From IMG/VR virus record IMGVR_UViG_3300047510_000782, positions 1 to 22,623 of that record: a DNA stretch of 22,623 nt. One strand, written 5' to 3'. This document shows positions 1 to 6,609 of the stretch, one piece after another. The notes beneath the pieces are model-generated. The model did no database searches, was not told the DNA's origin, and worked only from the letters and a program-made list of their open reading frames with translations. This DNA is from a virus. Within the stretch, counting starts at the first letter, position 1, and each line of letters opens with the position of its first letter. The position numbers and the translations under genes were made by a program.

Positions 1-1
1 C

Positions 2-790
2 AGTGGAGGGTTAGATCGAATGACGCCTAGCACCGGAGGTAGCATTGGTAACTTGGTGAAAAATACCACATTTGCACTAGACAACACCGACTGGCACTAT
101 TACGAAGCCACAGTTCCCGCTAGTAGCTTTGTGCTTGGTGTGCCCGATAATGTAGCATCTAATAATCGTGGATACTTTGGTTACGGTGGTATTGGTGCTG
201 TAGGTAAAGCTGGTCCTAGTGGCAGCGGTACACAAGGCGCACTTAGCGTTTATTGGACCACTGCTTCAGAACCACCTAGTAACTGGAATCTAGTGCCGGG
301 TTTTCGAGAGCCTGCTGATGCTGTGTCTATATCAAACAGAACCATGTGGGCATATACTAATTTAAGTATATCATTCTATCGTAGTGGACAACTAGCTGTA
401 CCTGGCGCTACACCCTGGAACGCAGGTTACGAACTAGTGACCGACGAATACGGCAACGAATATTGGGCAGGAGTGCCTACATATTGGACAGTAACACCTA
501 CTCAATTCATTGGCAATCTATATCAAATACGTGCTACACTGGTAAGCAGCAGTCCCAATGGCAGCGTAGTAACTGGTAATTCACCACTGAGTACTTGGAT
601 AAACATGGATGCAAGTACACCAAGGACCTGGACTTTAACTGTGCCACCTGCGGAGTTTGTTACTCATACCGCAAATATATTAATTGAAATACGTGGCGTT
701 AATACGCAAACTATTTTTGACAGTGCCACTTATAGTTTACGCACAGAATTCTTGTATCAAGCGCCTGATTTTGGCGGCGGTCAAGAATAA
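2..790 (+). CDS. Virion/tail structural protein, C-terminal part (probably partial)
   Basis: This is the only plus-strand gene. The frame is open to the left window edge, so the protein probably begins outside the window. A local start is possible: the ATG at 20 has a GGAGG about 10 bases upstream, giving 256 aa. The sequence is rich in Gly, Ser, Thr, Asn and aromatics and poor in Lys. It has a glycine-rich stretch (GYFGYGGIGAVGKAGPSGSG, about residues 51-70 from that ATG) followed by beta-prone segments, and it ends in GGGQE. This composition is typical of phage tail fibre or other virion proteins, but I recognise no specific family. It converges on the minus-strand genes, with its stop 1 base from the stop of the opposing gene. 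Role inferred from composition only. Confidence 0.6.
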   Translation, partial: SGGLDRMTPSTGGSIGNLVKNTTFALDNTDWHYYEATVPASSFVLGVPDNVASNNRGYFGYGGIGAVGKAGPSGSGTQGALSVYWTTASEPPSNWNLVPGFREPADAVSISNRTMWAYTNLSISFYRSGQLAVPGATPWNAGYELVTDEYGNEYWAGVPTYWTVTPTQFIGNLYQIRATLVSSSPNGSVVTGNSPLSTWINMDASTPRTWTLTVPPAEFVTHTANILIEIRGVNTQTIFDSATYSLRTEFLYQAPDFGGGQE

Positions 791-791
791 T

Positions 792-1049
792 CTATTTGTA
801 CTTTAGCAGAAAGTAAGTGATATTCTGCTCGGTTAACCGAGCAGAAATCTTGTACTTATACCCATAGTACATTTGATCTATGACTCTTTGGTAGACGGGT
901 GTTTCCAGTGAGTGTTCAATAACCCACTGACCTTTTTCACTTTGTTGAAATTGCCATAATGGTTCGGCGGCATAGATATCGGGATCATCTACATCGCCCA
1001 TGGTGAATTCATGGACGACTTGCCACCGTCCTTTATCCAACGAATTCAC
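792..1049 (-). CDS. Small conserved phage protein of unknown function
   Basis: The reading frame is open from 1124, but its first 25 codons lie entirely inside thyX. The part that looks like a protein in its own right begins near the GTG at 1049 (85 aa), overlapping the thyX stop by 17 bases. An ATG at 1001 would give 69 aa. The body (HEFTMGDVDDPDIYAAEPLWQFQ, then a Trp/Glu-rich segment, then YGYKYKISARL) is acidic and aromatic-rich. It resembles, from memory, small uncharacterised proteins of T4-like phages. No catalytic motif is visible. The last codons contain a 24-bp palindrome (823-846). It is translationally coupled to thyX by overlap and ends the minus-strand transcript at the convergence point. 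Neither candidate start has a clear ribosome binding site. Confidence 0.55.
   Translation of the reverse strand: MNSLDKGRWQVVHEFTMGDVDDPDIYAAEPLWQFQQSEKGQWVIEHSLETPVYQRVIDQMYYGYKYKISARLTEQNITYFLLKYK
823..846. repeat. 24-bp perfect palindrome at convergent gene ends
   Basis: The half-site TTCTGCTCGGTT is followed directly by its exact reverse complement AACCGAGCAGAA. As RNA it would fold into a long hairpin on either strand. It lies 33 bases past the stop of the plus-strand structural gene and inside the last codons of the minus-strand gene. That position suits a bidirectional transcription stop or mRNA 3'-end protection. No U-tract follows on either strand, so it is not a canonical intrinsic terminator. 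A protein-binding site is the alternative. Confidence 0.7.
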
Positions 1050-1710
1050 TGGACATGGGGAAAATTTGGGCAATAGCGGCCGCACAGGCTCTAGCCACTT
1101 CGACATGCTCTTGCTGAGTGCCATGAGCGCTCCTTAGTTCGATATAGTGAATCCATGAACGCAAGGTACCGTTCATGTACAAGCGACTTTCTATAAGCCC
1201 TTCGGGTAACACAGCTCGAGCTTGCTCTTTAGCAATACCATTACGTATAGCCCACTCATAGGCATTCTTAGCTGCATCAATAACCTGTTGTTGTTTGATC
1301 TGCCAATGATTGGCCAAAACAGGATCATCAACAGCAATGCTATTTTGTCTATTGGTAGTATCTTGTAACCTAGATTCACGATAGACAAAATTGAGATCCT
1401 TTGTAGGATCGGCATATCGTTGACTAAATTCTTGAAAACTAAAACTACGATGTCTAAGTATTTGCCTAGCAATATCTCTGGTGGTAGTGATTTCCATGCA
1501 AGCTGAAACCATTTCCAATGGTGACCAATGCTGATGTTTAATTAAATATCTAATCAAGCGTTCACTGGTTTCGGTATTGAGTTGATTGCTAGGATTGCTA
1601 ACACGAGCGCAATAAGCAACAAGGTCTTGTAGGTCAGGTACGAGGTGCCGGTCATAATCCTCTAGCATGTCCTTGGCGGCCTGGCTATAACTAATTAATC
1701 TAACTTTCAT
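1033..1710 (-). CDS. thyX: Flavin-dependent thymidylate synthase ThyX
   Basis: ThyX methylates dUMP to dTMP using methylene-tetrahydrofolate and FAD/NADPH, supplying thymidine for phage DNA synthesis in the host cytoplasm. The 225-aa length is usual for the family. The signature RHR-x7-S-x-R is intact at residues 86-98 (RHRSFSFQEFSQR), and the following Tyr99 is also conserved. A C-terminal QQEHVEVARA segment (about residues 199-208) matches the conserved substrate-binding end of ThyX. The start at 1710 overlaps the upstream gene's stop as ATGA, indicating translational coupling. Its own ribosome site is weak. The next gene begins inside its 3' end. It replaces the ThyA-type enzyme found in T4 itself. 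Confidence 0.96.
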   Translation of the reverse strand: MKVRLISYSQAAKDMLEDYDRHLVPDLQDLVAYCARVSNPSNQLNTETSERLIRYLIKHQHWSPLEMVSACMEITTTRDIARQILRHRSFSFQEFSQRYADPTKDLNFVYRESRLQDTTNRQNSIAVDDPVLANHWQIKQQQVIDAAKNAYEWAIRNGIAKEQARAVLPEGLIESRLYMNGTLRSWIHYIELRSAHGTQQEHVEVARACAAAIAQIFPMSSEFVG

Positions 1711-2051
1711 AGGTCTTTTAAAATTTGATCAGTTATTGGTTGAACAGTATCTGCTACTTTGTCTATGCTTACGAAAAAGTCTATATCAACAATTATACTA
1801 TCAAGTGCTTGTAAACGTCTATCTAATAATTCTTCGATATAGTCCGGATCTGTGCCTTCGTCTAGTAGTTCTTTGATGTTGATATTGACCTTGGTACCAT
1901 CTATTAGATTAACGTTTAGTGCCAATAAAAGTGGAATAGGAATCTCTTCTTTGTCAATATCTTTGAGAATACTTTTCCACTTTTCCTTAGGTGATATGTT
2001 TATCTTTTTAGGCTTTGACTTTCGCCCTGACCTTTTTTGCGGGTTTGTCAT
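1707..2051 (-). CDS. Conserved phage protein, basic N-terminus, unknown function
   Basis: The product is 114 aa and not assigned to any family I can name. Residues 1-25 are strongly basic (KRSGRKSKPKK). The rest is acidic and leucine/isoleucine-rich, with a regular pattern (LLLALNVNLIDGT, then KELLDEGTDPDYIEELLDRRL) suggesting helices. The C-terminus VQPITDQILKDL looks amphipathic. It overlaps the end of the upstream 213-aa gene by 44 bases and the start of thyX by 4 bases, so it belongs to the same operon. No membrane segment or catalytic motif is visible. The overall look matches small uncharacterised genes common in T4-like environmental phages. Confidence 0.65.
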   Translation of the reverse strand: MTNPQKRSGRKSKPKKINISPKEKWKSILKDIDKEEIPIPLLLALNVNLIDGTKVNINIKELLDEGTDPDYIEELLDRRLQALDSIIVDIDFFVSIDKVADTVQPITDQILKDL

Positions 2052-2649
2052 TTGTTTTTACCGGATCCAATTTGTTGGCTTCTTCTACCAATAGTTCAGC
2101 CTCGCGCAATAACCTGGCAGCATCTGCCTTCATTGATTCCGCTTGTTGACGACGTTGGCGTGCTAGAGTAACGTCATCAAGTACACTATCTGCACTGGGC
2201 ATAGCAGCAGGCTCGCCTAGTTCACGGCCAGTGGTTTTAGTGTTACGTTTCTTTTTACTTTGTTCAGCATCTAGTTCAGCTAACCGTTTGACAGCATCTT
2301 TGCCTTGGGTCATTTGATCCAGTAACAGATTCAGCTCGTCTAATTTCACTGAGCTAACTGTGTTAGGTGTAATCGTAACCTGCTCAGTTTGAACCTTTTT
2401 GATCATGCCATTGCGATGCAGTGCTTCTAAACAATTTTGACCATCAGGTAAAATTGTTCTAAATAACACATCACTAAAACTTTCAGCTTGTTGTCCTGAG
2501 GCACTTTCTAATACCTTCATGATTTCGTCATGATACATTCTCGGTAGTAGATCACTGTAGATCACTAGACACATATGATCTTCATTGGGTACTTTTCTAT
2601 ACAATAAAACTATTTTCTTGCCGTTGTGTTTACCTACGTGTTTAAGCAT
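2008..2649 (-). CDS. Conserved phage protein with C-terminal coiled coil
   Basis: The product is 213 aa with no family I can name with confidence. The N-terminal half (residues 1-85) looks globular, with beta-rich starts (KKIVLLYRKV, HMCLVIYSDLLPRMY) and then a helical stretch about FSDVLFRTILPDGQNCLEALH. The C-terminal half is charged. From about residue 160 to 195 it is a Gln/Glu/Ala-rich heptad-like helix (LARQRRQQAESMKADAARLL and on), probably a coiled coil, followed by a Lys-rich tail. An AAGGAATAAT ribosome site precedes the ATG at 2649. It is two bases downstream of the preceding gene and overlaps the next by 44 bases. It could be a minor virion or assembly factor, which is inference from shape only. 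Confidence 0.7.
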   Translation of the reverse strand: MLKHVGKHNGKKIVLLYRKVPNEDHMCLVIYSDLLPRMYHDEIMKVLESASGQQAESFSDVLFRTILPDGQNCLEALHRNGMIKKVQTEQVTITPNTVSSVKLDELNLLLDQMTQGKDAVKRLAELDAEQSKKKRNTKTTGRELGEPAAMPSADSVLDDVTLARQRRQQAESMKADAARLLREAELLVEEANKLDPVKTNDKPAKKVRAKVKA

Positions 2650-2651
2650 GA

Positions 2652-2873
2652 TTATTCCTTATCTGTGGTCATAGCGCCATCTTGACCACTGTTTGGGTTA
2701 ACACCAGCGGCGCTGAGAAAAGACATCATACGATCATACAAGATACCCACGGTGCTGAGTTCTTCGGGTTTCCAGGTACTGCGTTCAGTGGCAACTTGTA
2801 TGACCTGCACCATGGCAGCGATATCTTGCAGTGTAAGATTGGGTTTTTTGTCTTCTGATTGCTCTTCGGACAT
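2652..2873 (-). CDS. Small acidic phage protein, unknown function
   Basis: The product is 73 aa. A short acidic, disordered N-terminus (SEEQSEDKKP) leads into two predicted helices (LTLQDIAAMVQVIQVATERS and TVGILYDRMMSFLSAAG), and the C-terminus is polar. The pattern of a short helical pair between charged ends is common among small conserved genes of T4-like phages, and I cannot assign a role. GGAG lies just upstream of the ATG at 2873. It is the first gene of the block running down to thyX, with a candidate TAAATA-type promoter about 27 bases upstream. Confidence 0.65.
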   Translation of the reverse strand: MSEEQSEDKKPNLTLQDIAAMVQVIQVATERSTWKPEELSTVGILYDRMMSFLSAAGVNPNSGQDGAMTTDKE

Positions 2874-2899
2874 AGTTGATCTCCAGTTAAATATAAACT

Positions 2900-2907
2900 T
2901 ATTTAAG
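2900..2907 (-). promoter_or_regulatory. Candidate late promoter (CTTAAATA)
   Basis: On the minus strand the octamer CTTAAATA lies 27 bases upstream of the ATG at 2873, in one of the few AT-rich gaps. It resembles the T4 late -10 element TATAAATA and the looser NATAAATA of other T4-like phages, but only in its TAAATA core. Weak on its own; supported by similar octamers in front of other genes in the window. Confidence 0.3.
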
Positions 2908-2933
2908 CTGGGGATCGTGGTGTATAAAATTTA

Positions 2934-3209
2934 TCAAAATACCAGACTGCTATGATTAAGCTCTGGCAGTACCATGGCAAAATAGCTGGCTTCGCCGTGT
3001 ATCTCAAAAGCAGCACGTTTGCATATTGTTTGCCGGCCTTGCTTCATAAGCAATACATCGCCAAGATAATATCTGCCGTGAAGATGTTCATAGATCCAAT
3101 CACTGATGCGTTTAGCTTGTACTTTGCAGTCAAAGTCCACCGCGAAAAAGTGCGGTGGACAGTGTTCTACAATACGCAGATCAAACAGGTTGAGCGGATT
3201 TATTTGCAT
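2934..3209 (-). CDS. Small conserved phage protein of unknown function
   Basis: The frame is open from 3248, but the likely start is the internal ATG at 3209, giving 91 aa starting MQINPLNLFDLR. This overlaps the upstream gene's stop by 29 bases; an ATG at 3221 is possible. The protein looks compact: a beta segment (HFFAVDFDCK), a helix ending in WIYEHLHGRYYLGD, and a hydrophobic end (YFAMVLPEL). No catalytic motif is visible. The codons for CPPHFFAVD contain a 9-bp GC-rich inverted repeat (3135-3160). It ends the small operon that begins with the VWA gene. Confidence 0.6.
   Translation of the reverse strand: MQINPLNLFDLRIVEHCPPHFFAVDFDCKVQAKRISDWIYEHLHGRYYLGDVLLMKQGRQTICKRAAFEIHGEASYFAMVLPELNHSSLVF
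3135..3160. repeat. Strong stem-loop inside a coding region
   Basis: Perfect 9-bp arms GTCCACCGC and GCGGTGGAC flank an 8-base A-rich loop within the 2934-3209 gene. The arms are much more GC-rich than the surroundings. In mRNA it would form a stable hairpin about 50 codons into... strictly, within the middle of the short gene. It could affect mRNA processing or stability, or be a chance result of codon choice. Confidence 0.65.
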
Positions 3210-3477
3210 GAGCACGATCATCTTCAATGATGATGTTAGGACGGTCAAGATCCTCTTGTGATACTTCGGGCATGGTCAAACGGTCCTCAAGGCACACTTG
3301 CGCGGCTTCAACAAATGTCTGCATCAAATGCGTCTGTTTGGTAATGTCGGCGATTTCAGCTGAACGAGCTAGATCATCTAAGGCCTGCTCGCACTTGAAC
3401 AGACGCTTTTGCAAGTCTAGGATAAGTTCACGAGCCTCTTTAATCTTCTTAACTGACTTGGGATTAATAATTTCCAT
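3181..3477 (-). CDS. Small helical phage protein, unknown function
   Basis: The product is 98 aa. Residues 1-70 are predicted to be mainly helical with heptad-like spacing (KKIKEARELILDLQKRLFKCEQALDDLARSAEI in three short pieces), suggesting a coiled coil or helical bundle. The C-terminus is acidic and probably disordered (EDLDRPNIIIEDDRAHANK). Its ATG overlaps the stop of the VWA gene as TAATG, so the two are translationally coupled and the product may work with the VWA/MoxR pair. No motif identifies a function. Confidence 0.65.
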   Translation of the reverse strand: MEIINPKSVKKIKEARELILDLQKRLFKCEQALDDLARSAEIADITKQTHLMQTFVEAAQVCLEDRLTMPEVSQEDLDRPNIIIEDDRAHANKSAQPV

Positions 3478-4739
3478 TAGTGTGCCTTTTTAGCGTCTTC
3501 GTAATGTGCCCAAATACCAAAGGGCGGTTCAGCATGTTTATTACCTTTAATAATCCATACAGTGTCGCAGTAGTTCTCGTCACCCCATGAACCATACGGC
3601 ATGCCATCAGTGAACACAATAAACTTCTTGGGCTCAATGCCTTGATCTTTCATGTATTCCCAATTAGCCATAAAGTCAGTGCCACCACCACCTTTGGGCT
3701 CGTAGTTAGCAATAGAGTCCATGTTCTCACTAGTAAACAACTGATCATTGTAGACACTAGTATCAAAGCTCCACACACGAATCCGATACTCCTCGTAACT
3801 TTCCATGATACCTTGAATCTCACTCAAGAAGATCTTGAGTTCAGTCTCACCGATGCTACCAGAAGTATCAATAGCTACACAGATATCAATCTGCTCACCT
3901 GGCTTCATGCCAGGCAAAATGGCATCCATATGCCAACTACGACGACTGGGCTTGAGCCAGGTGTAGTCTTGCTTGATGGTGCTTTGAATTTGTTGTAGCA
4001 ACAATTCACGCCAGTCAATCACCGACTCAGTCATGTCCTGGATTAGTCGCTTGACACCAGCAGGAACATTACCTGCGCCTGCGGCTTGAGCTGCTTGTAA
4101 TACAGCATCTTTGATCTCGTCGCGCAGTTCCTTGGCTAGTTTTTTGCCAATTCGCGGTCGGCCGCCTTCACCATCCTCATTCTCACCTTCGCCTTCACCA
4201 TCCATGTCCAGGTGCTCATCTAGCACCTGCTTCATGAGCTCGCTTAGTGGAATCTTCTCTGCGTTTTGGTACAGGAGATCGTAGACTTCTTCAAAGCTCA
4301 TACCGCGGTACTTGGTGTTTAACAAGATAGGTACCTTGGTAATCTTGGTACCAATATTGTGATCTACCAAGTCTTGGTTAACGCAATAGTCTGCGGCAAT
4401 GTTACTGAGAATAGGGTCACGATGTTCACGACGGCTAAGGTGATCATAGACTACGTGCAAGACTTCATGTCCAAACAAGAATTCACACTCGCGTAGACTA
4501 AGCGAATTGATAAAGTTGCTGTTATACCAAAAATGACGTCCATCAGTGGCAGCAGTGGCGCACCACTCATCTGCGTTCTTGAGCTTGAGACGAGTAGCCA
4601 AGTTACCAAAGAATCCCGCCTTGAGCAAGAGACCCACACGAGCAGTAATCAACTTCTCTAGTGCGGCTGCGTTGACTTTGGGGTCGGTAACAGTTTTCTT
4701 AGCAGACTTTTCTGCTACAGTAGTATCTTCACGTGCCAT
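3477..4739 (-). CDS. Metallopeptidase-like protein with C-terminal VWA domain
   Basis: The 420-aa protein has two parts. The N-terminal half carries a zincin-type HExxH motif with a further His (HEVLHVVYDH, residues 91-100), as in the DUF2201-N/putative metallopeptidase family. The C-terminal half is a von Willebrand A domain with an intact metal site: DTSGS at 291-295, GGGTDF at 351-356 and FTDG at 376-379. A Gly/Glu-rich acidic linker lies at about 178-193. The MoxR-type AAA+ gene is directly upstream, and MoxR ATPases commonly act with VWA partners as remodelling chaperones. The pair is known in T4-like environmental phages, where its role is unsettled. An AAGGAG lies 5 bases before the ATG at 4739, and a near-consensus sigma70 promoter precedes it. 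Confidence 0.9.
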   Translation of the reverse strand: MAREDTTVAEKSAKKTVTDPKVNAAALEKLITARVGLLLKAGFFGNLATRLKLKNADEWCATAATDGRHFWYNSNFINSLSLRECEFLFGHEVLHVVYDHLSRREHRDPILSNIAADYCVNQDLVDHNIGTKITKVPILLNTKYRGMSFEEVYDLLYQNAEKIPLSELMKQVLDEHLDMDGEGEGENEDGEGGRPRIGKKLAKELRDEIKDAVLQAAQAAGAGNVPAGVKRLIQDMTESVIDWRELLLQQIQSTIKQDYTWLKPSRRSWHMDAILPGMKPGEQIDICVAIDTSGSIGETELKIFLSEIQGIMESYEEYRIRVWSFDTSVYNDQLFTSENMDSIANYEPKGGGGTDFMANWEYMKDQGIEPKKFIVFTDGMPYGSWGDENYCDTVWIIKGNKHAEPPFGIWAHYEDAKKAH

Positions 4740-4762
4740 ACATGCTCCTTTGTGATATTTAC

Positions 4763-4791
4763 ATTATATGCGATAACCAAAAGGCAGTCAA
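4763..4791 (-). promoter_or_regulatory. Sigma70-like early promoter of the VWA gene
   Basis: On the minus strand, TTGACT (4791-4786) and TATAAT (4768-4763) are separated by exactly 17 bases, near-consensus for host sigma70. The predicted start is about 15 bases before the AAGGAG of the gene at 4739. A stem-loop sits 3 bases upstream of the -35, giving a stem-loop/promoter cassette. Confidence 0.88.
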
Positions 4792-4794
4792 CTT

Positions 4795-4810
4795 GGGGGC
4801 CGAAGCCCCC
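4795..4810 (-). terminator. UUCG-capped GC hairpin between the MoxR and VWA genes
   Basis: Arms GGGGGC and GCCCCC enclose TTCG as read on the minus strand, the extra-stable cUUCGg tetraloop. It begins 7 bases after the MoxR stop. No U-tract follows on the minus strand (AAGTTGACT), so termination may be partial. Its other likely role is as the stem-loop of a promoter cassette. Read on the plus strand it is followed by TTTT. Confidence 0.75.
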
Positions 4811-4817
4811 TTTTGGA

Positions 4818-5918
4818 CTAGTTAGCATTGCTAACAGCGGCTACCACGTACTTGCCAAAACGCTTGTGAAACTCATCAAAATGCTTGAGTTTGCCAGGCA
4901 CAAACGGAATGTTGTAGGTAGTAATTGCAACACGAGCCGCCATAACTACAAGCTCAGTATTGAAATTATCCATAATGAAACGGAAGAAGTTATCGGCCAT
5001 TCCATTCCACTTGTCCAACTTGCCATTGGCCTTGTCGTAGGCATCCTTAAGCTCGTAGCACAGGCTAATAGTCAGCGAGTACATAGCAGACACTTCTTTG
5101 ACTTTGAGCTCGGTGACCTTGCCATTTAGTACTTCAATAGGATCGGGCATCTGTCCACTTACCTTGCGGTGAGCCATAAACTTGACCGCCATACCTTCGC
5201 CAACAGCACCAGCCACTAAGTCAGTAAGACCGGCGTCATTGTCCTCGTCAAGTAACTCACTGACAAAGGTCCAGCTACGCGGAGTAGCAAAACTACGACC
5301 TGCTGAACGCGGGTCAAAGTCAAACAAGTCGCCTTTAGCAAAACTCAAGTAGCCAACTACATCTTTATGGATCCGATTGTTCACAGCCCAAGTCTGCCAA
5401 GAGTCAAAGTCCACACGCATTTCTAAGTGAACAAAACGATTAGCAAGAGGACTTGGCATACGATAAGTAACACCTTTGTCGCTGTCGCGATTACCTGCTG
5501 CCACCATAACTACATTGTCAGGTAGCACATACTTGCCTACACGACGATTCAAAATCAGCTGATAAGCCGCAGCCTGGGTAGCCGGAGGAGCCGAATTCAT
5601 CTCGTCCATAAACAGTACCACGATGGGATACTGGCTAGCAGTCTCAGCGTCGGGCAGTTCGATCGGGGGAGCCCAATCCATTTTGCCATTGTCTTTGTTG
5701 TAGAACGGGATACCACGCAGGTCGGTGGGCTCCATCTGACTCAAACGAATATCAATCATGAGACCGCCAAGATCTTCGGCAATGCCAGCAACTAATTCTG
5801 ACTTGCCAATACCCGGAGGCCCCCAAAGAAAAACGGGACGTTGACGCTTGAAGCAACGAAGTAAAGCACGACGAGCTTCTACACTAGTAACTGTACGATT
5901 TTCGCTTACTACTGCCAT
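4818..5918 (-). CDS. MoxR/CobS-like AAA+ ATPase
   Basis: The 366-aa protein is an AAA+ ATPase of the MoxR type. Walker A is GPPGIGKS (33-40), Walker B is VLFMDE (101-106), sensor 1 is AGN (141-143) and a likely arginine finger is in PSPLANRF (Arg161). After the core (about 10-250) comes a helical C-terminal region. Such phage proteins are often annotated cobS from similarity to the cobaltochelatase ATPase, but the VWA/metallopeptidase gene next door points to a MoxR-VWA remodelling pair. Its target is unknown. AAGGAG lies 6 bases before the ATG at 5918. The 11 bases CACAAAGGAGC before the start are shared with the leader of the VWA gene. A consensus-like promoter precedes it. Confidence 0.92.
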   Translation of the reverse strand: MAVVSENRTVTSVEARRALLRCFKRQRPVFLWGPPGIGKSELVAGIAEDLGGLMIDIRLSQMEPTDLRGIPFYNKDNGKMDWAPPIELPDAETASQYPIVVLFMDEMNSAPPATQAAAYQLILNRRVGKYVLPDNVVMVAAGNRDSDKGVTYRMPSPLANRFVHLEMRVDFDSWQTWAVNNRIHKDVVGYLSFAKGDLFDFDPRSAGRSFATPRSWTFVSELLDEDNDAGLTDLVAGAVGEGMAVKFMAHRKVSGQMPDPIEVLNGKVTELKVKEVSAMYSLTISLCYELKDAYDKANGKLDKWNGMADNFFRFIMDNFNTELVVMAARVAITTYNIPFVPGKLKHFDEFHKRFGKYVVAAVSNAN

Positions 5919-5947
5919 TTAAGGCTCCTTTGTGTTAATGAACAACT

Positions 5948-5985
5948 ATTATAGAACAGATCTCAACCACAGTCAAATTGCTGTG
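5948..5985 (-). promoter_or_regulatory. Sigma70-like early promoter of the MoxR gene, with stem-loop
   Basis: On the minus strand, TTGACT (5976-5971) and TATAAT (5953-5948) are 17 bases apart. A short inverted repeat, CACAG/CTGTG (5985-5981 and 5972-5968), has its 8-base loop partly over the -35 box, so hairpin and promoter interlock. It lies in the 68-base gap before the MoxR gene. Confidence 0.85.
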
Positions 5986-5986
5986 A

Positions 5987-6205
5987 TTAAATGGATTCGC
6001 AAAACCAATGCTCACGCTCGATCTTGCGACGTGCTGAGAGCATGGTATTACGCAATTTACGCACTTCTAGGGTATTGGGAGCATGAATGCCACCTAATGC
6101 TTTGAGTTTGAGCAGAGCAGCATCACGACGCTGATAAGTTTTAACAGCAGCCTCGGGCACTAAAAACTTAGCATTTACGGCAGGACTAGTATAAACTACA
6201 CGCAT
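5987..6205 (-). CDS. Small basic phage protein, unknown function
   Basis: The product is 72 aa, rich in Arg and Lys (net basic), with predicted helices at KTYQRRDAALLKLKALGG and in LEVRKLRNTMLSARRKIERE. The basic helical character would suit nucleic-acid binding, but no recognised motif is present. The ATG at 6205 has a GGAG six bases upstream. It is a single-gene unit: its own stem-loop promoter lies upstream and that of the MoxR gene just downstream. I do not recognise the family. Confidence 0.6.
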   Translation of the reverse strand: MRVVYTSPAVNAKFLVPEAAVKTYQRRDAALLKLKALGGIHAPNTLEVRKLRNTMLSARRKIEREHWFCESI

Positions 6206-6234
6206 TTCGCACTCCGTTTCGTTACTGTACCACT

Positions 6235-6273
6235 ATTATAGCAGGAATCAATAACCCTAGCAAGTCTAGGGTT
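6235..6273 (-). promoter_or_regulatory. Sigma70-like promoter interlocked with a stem-loop
   Basis: On the minus strand, TTGCTA (6263-6258) and TATAAT (6240-6235) are 17 bases apart. An 8-bp inverted repeat AACCCTAG/CTAGGGTT (6273-6266 and 6260-6253) overlaps the -35 box. The hairpin begins 10 bases past the stop of the 6283 gene, so it may also end that transcript. The downstream TGGTACAGTAA leader piece nearly repeats that of the next promoter cassette. Confidence 0.8.
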
Positions 6274-6282
6274 GTTGCGCTT

Positions 6283-6486
6283 TTACAACACTCGGCCGTT
6301 GCGATCAAACTGCACAGGTGCACTAAACTCAGGGAAATGCAGGCCAAGTGGAGCCAAATATTCGGCGACTCTTAGTAGGGTGATGCCTAGAATTTCTGCA
6401 ATGTCCTCGGGCTCAAAATTATTAATGTACAGCTCATTGATATTCCAATCAAGTGATTTTGTAGTATCAACATGCTTAACAGGCAT
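6283..6486 (-). CDS. Small protein with helix-turn-helix-like segment
   Basis: The frame opens with a GTG at 6516, but that lies just beside the -10 box. The ATG at 6486, with GGAG six bases upstream, is the credible start, giving 67 aa from MPVKHVDTTKSL. Residues about 25-45 (EPEDIAEILGITLLRVAEYL) read like a helix-turn-helix of the sigma-region-4 or resolvase kind, with Ala and Gly in the turn region. It could be a small DNA-binding regulator. This is inference from pattern; no family was recognised. It is a monocistronic unit with its own promoter cassette and a hairpin just after the stop. Confidence 0.6.
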   Translation of the reverse strand: MPVKHVDTTKSLDWNINELYINNFEPEDIAEILGITLLRVAEYLAPLGLHFPEFSAPVQFDRNGRVL

Positions 6487-6516
6487 TACTGACTCCTTGT
6501 TGTTTACTGTACCCAC

Positions 6517-6557
6517 ATTATAGCAAAAATGGATAACCCAGTCAAACGTCGGGTTAT
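6517..6557 (-). promoter_or_regulatory. Sigma70-like promoter interlocked with a stem-loop
   Basis: On the minus strand, TTGACT (6545-6540) and TATAAT (6522-6517) are 17 bases apart. A 7-bp inverted repeat ATAACCC/GGGTTAT (6557-6551 and 6539-6533) places the -35 box in its 11-base loop. It drives the small gene starting at 6486. Its spacer and leader share GGTTAT and GGTACAGTAA blocks with the cassette at 6235-6273. Confidence 0.88.
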
Positions 6558-6582
6558 TCTGGTGTGTTGCAGGAAAACAACA

Positions 6583-6609
6583 ACAAAAAACCCTGCTCTA
6601 AGCAGGGTT
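6583..6609 (-). terminator. Intrinsic terminator after the 6631-6906 gene
   Basis: On the minus strand AACCCTGCT and AGCAGGGTT form a perfect 9-bp stem with a TAG loop. It is followed by a T-rich run (TTTTGTTG). It lies 22 bases past the stop at 6631 and just upstream of the next promoter. This is the clearest rho-independent terminator in the window. Confidence 0.88.

Noticed and set aside
1191-1472. 93-aa open frame on the minus strand inside thyX
   Set aside because: It lies wholly within thyX, whose RHR motif and length are intact; the product is Leu/Ile-rich with no ribosome site or sensible motif, as expected of a shadow frame.
3642-3998. 118-aa open frame on the plus strand
   Set aside because: It is antisense to the MIDAS-containing VWA domain; no plus-strand promoter or ribosome site supports it.
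4752-5129. 125-aa open frame on the plus strand
   Set aside because: It overlaps the VWA promoter and runs antisense through the MoxR C-terminus; the product shows no family features.
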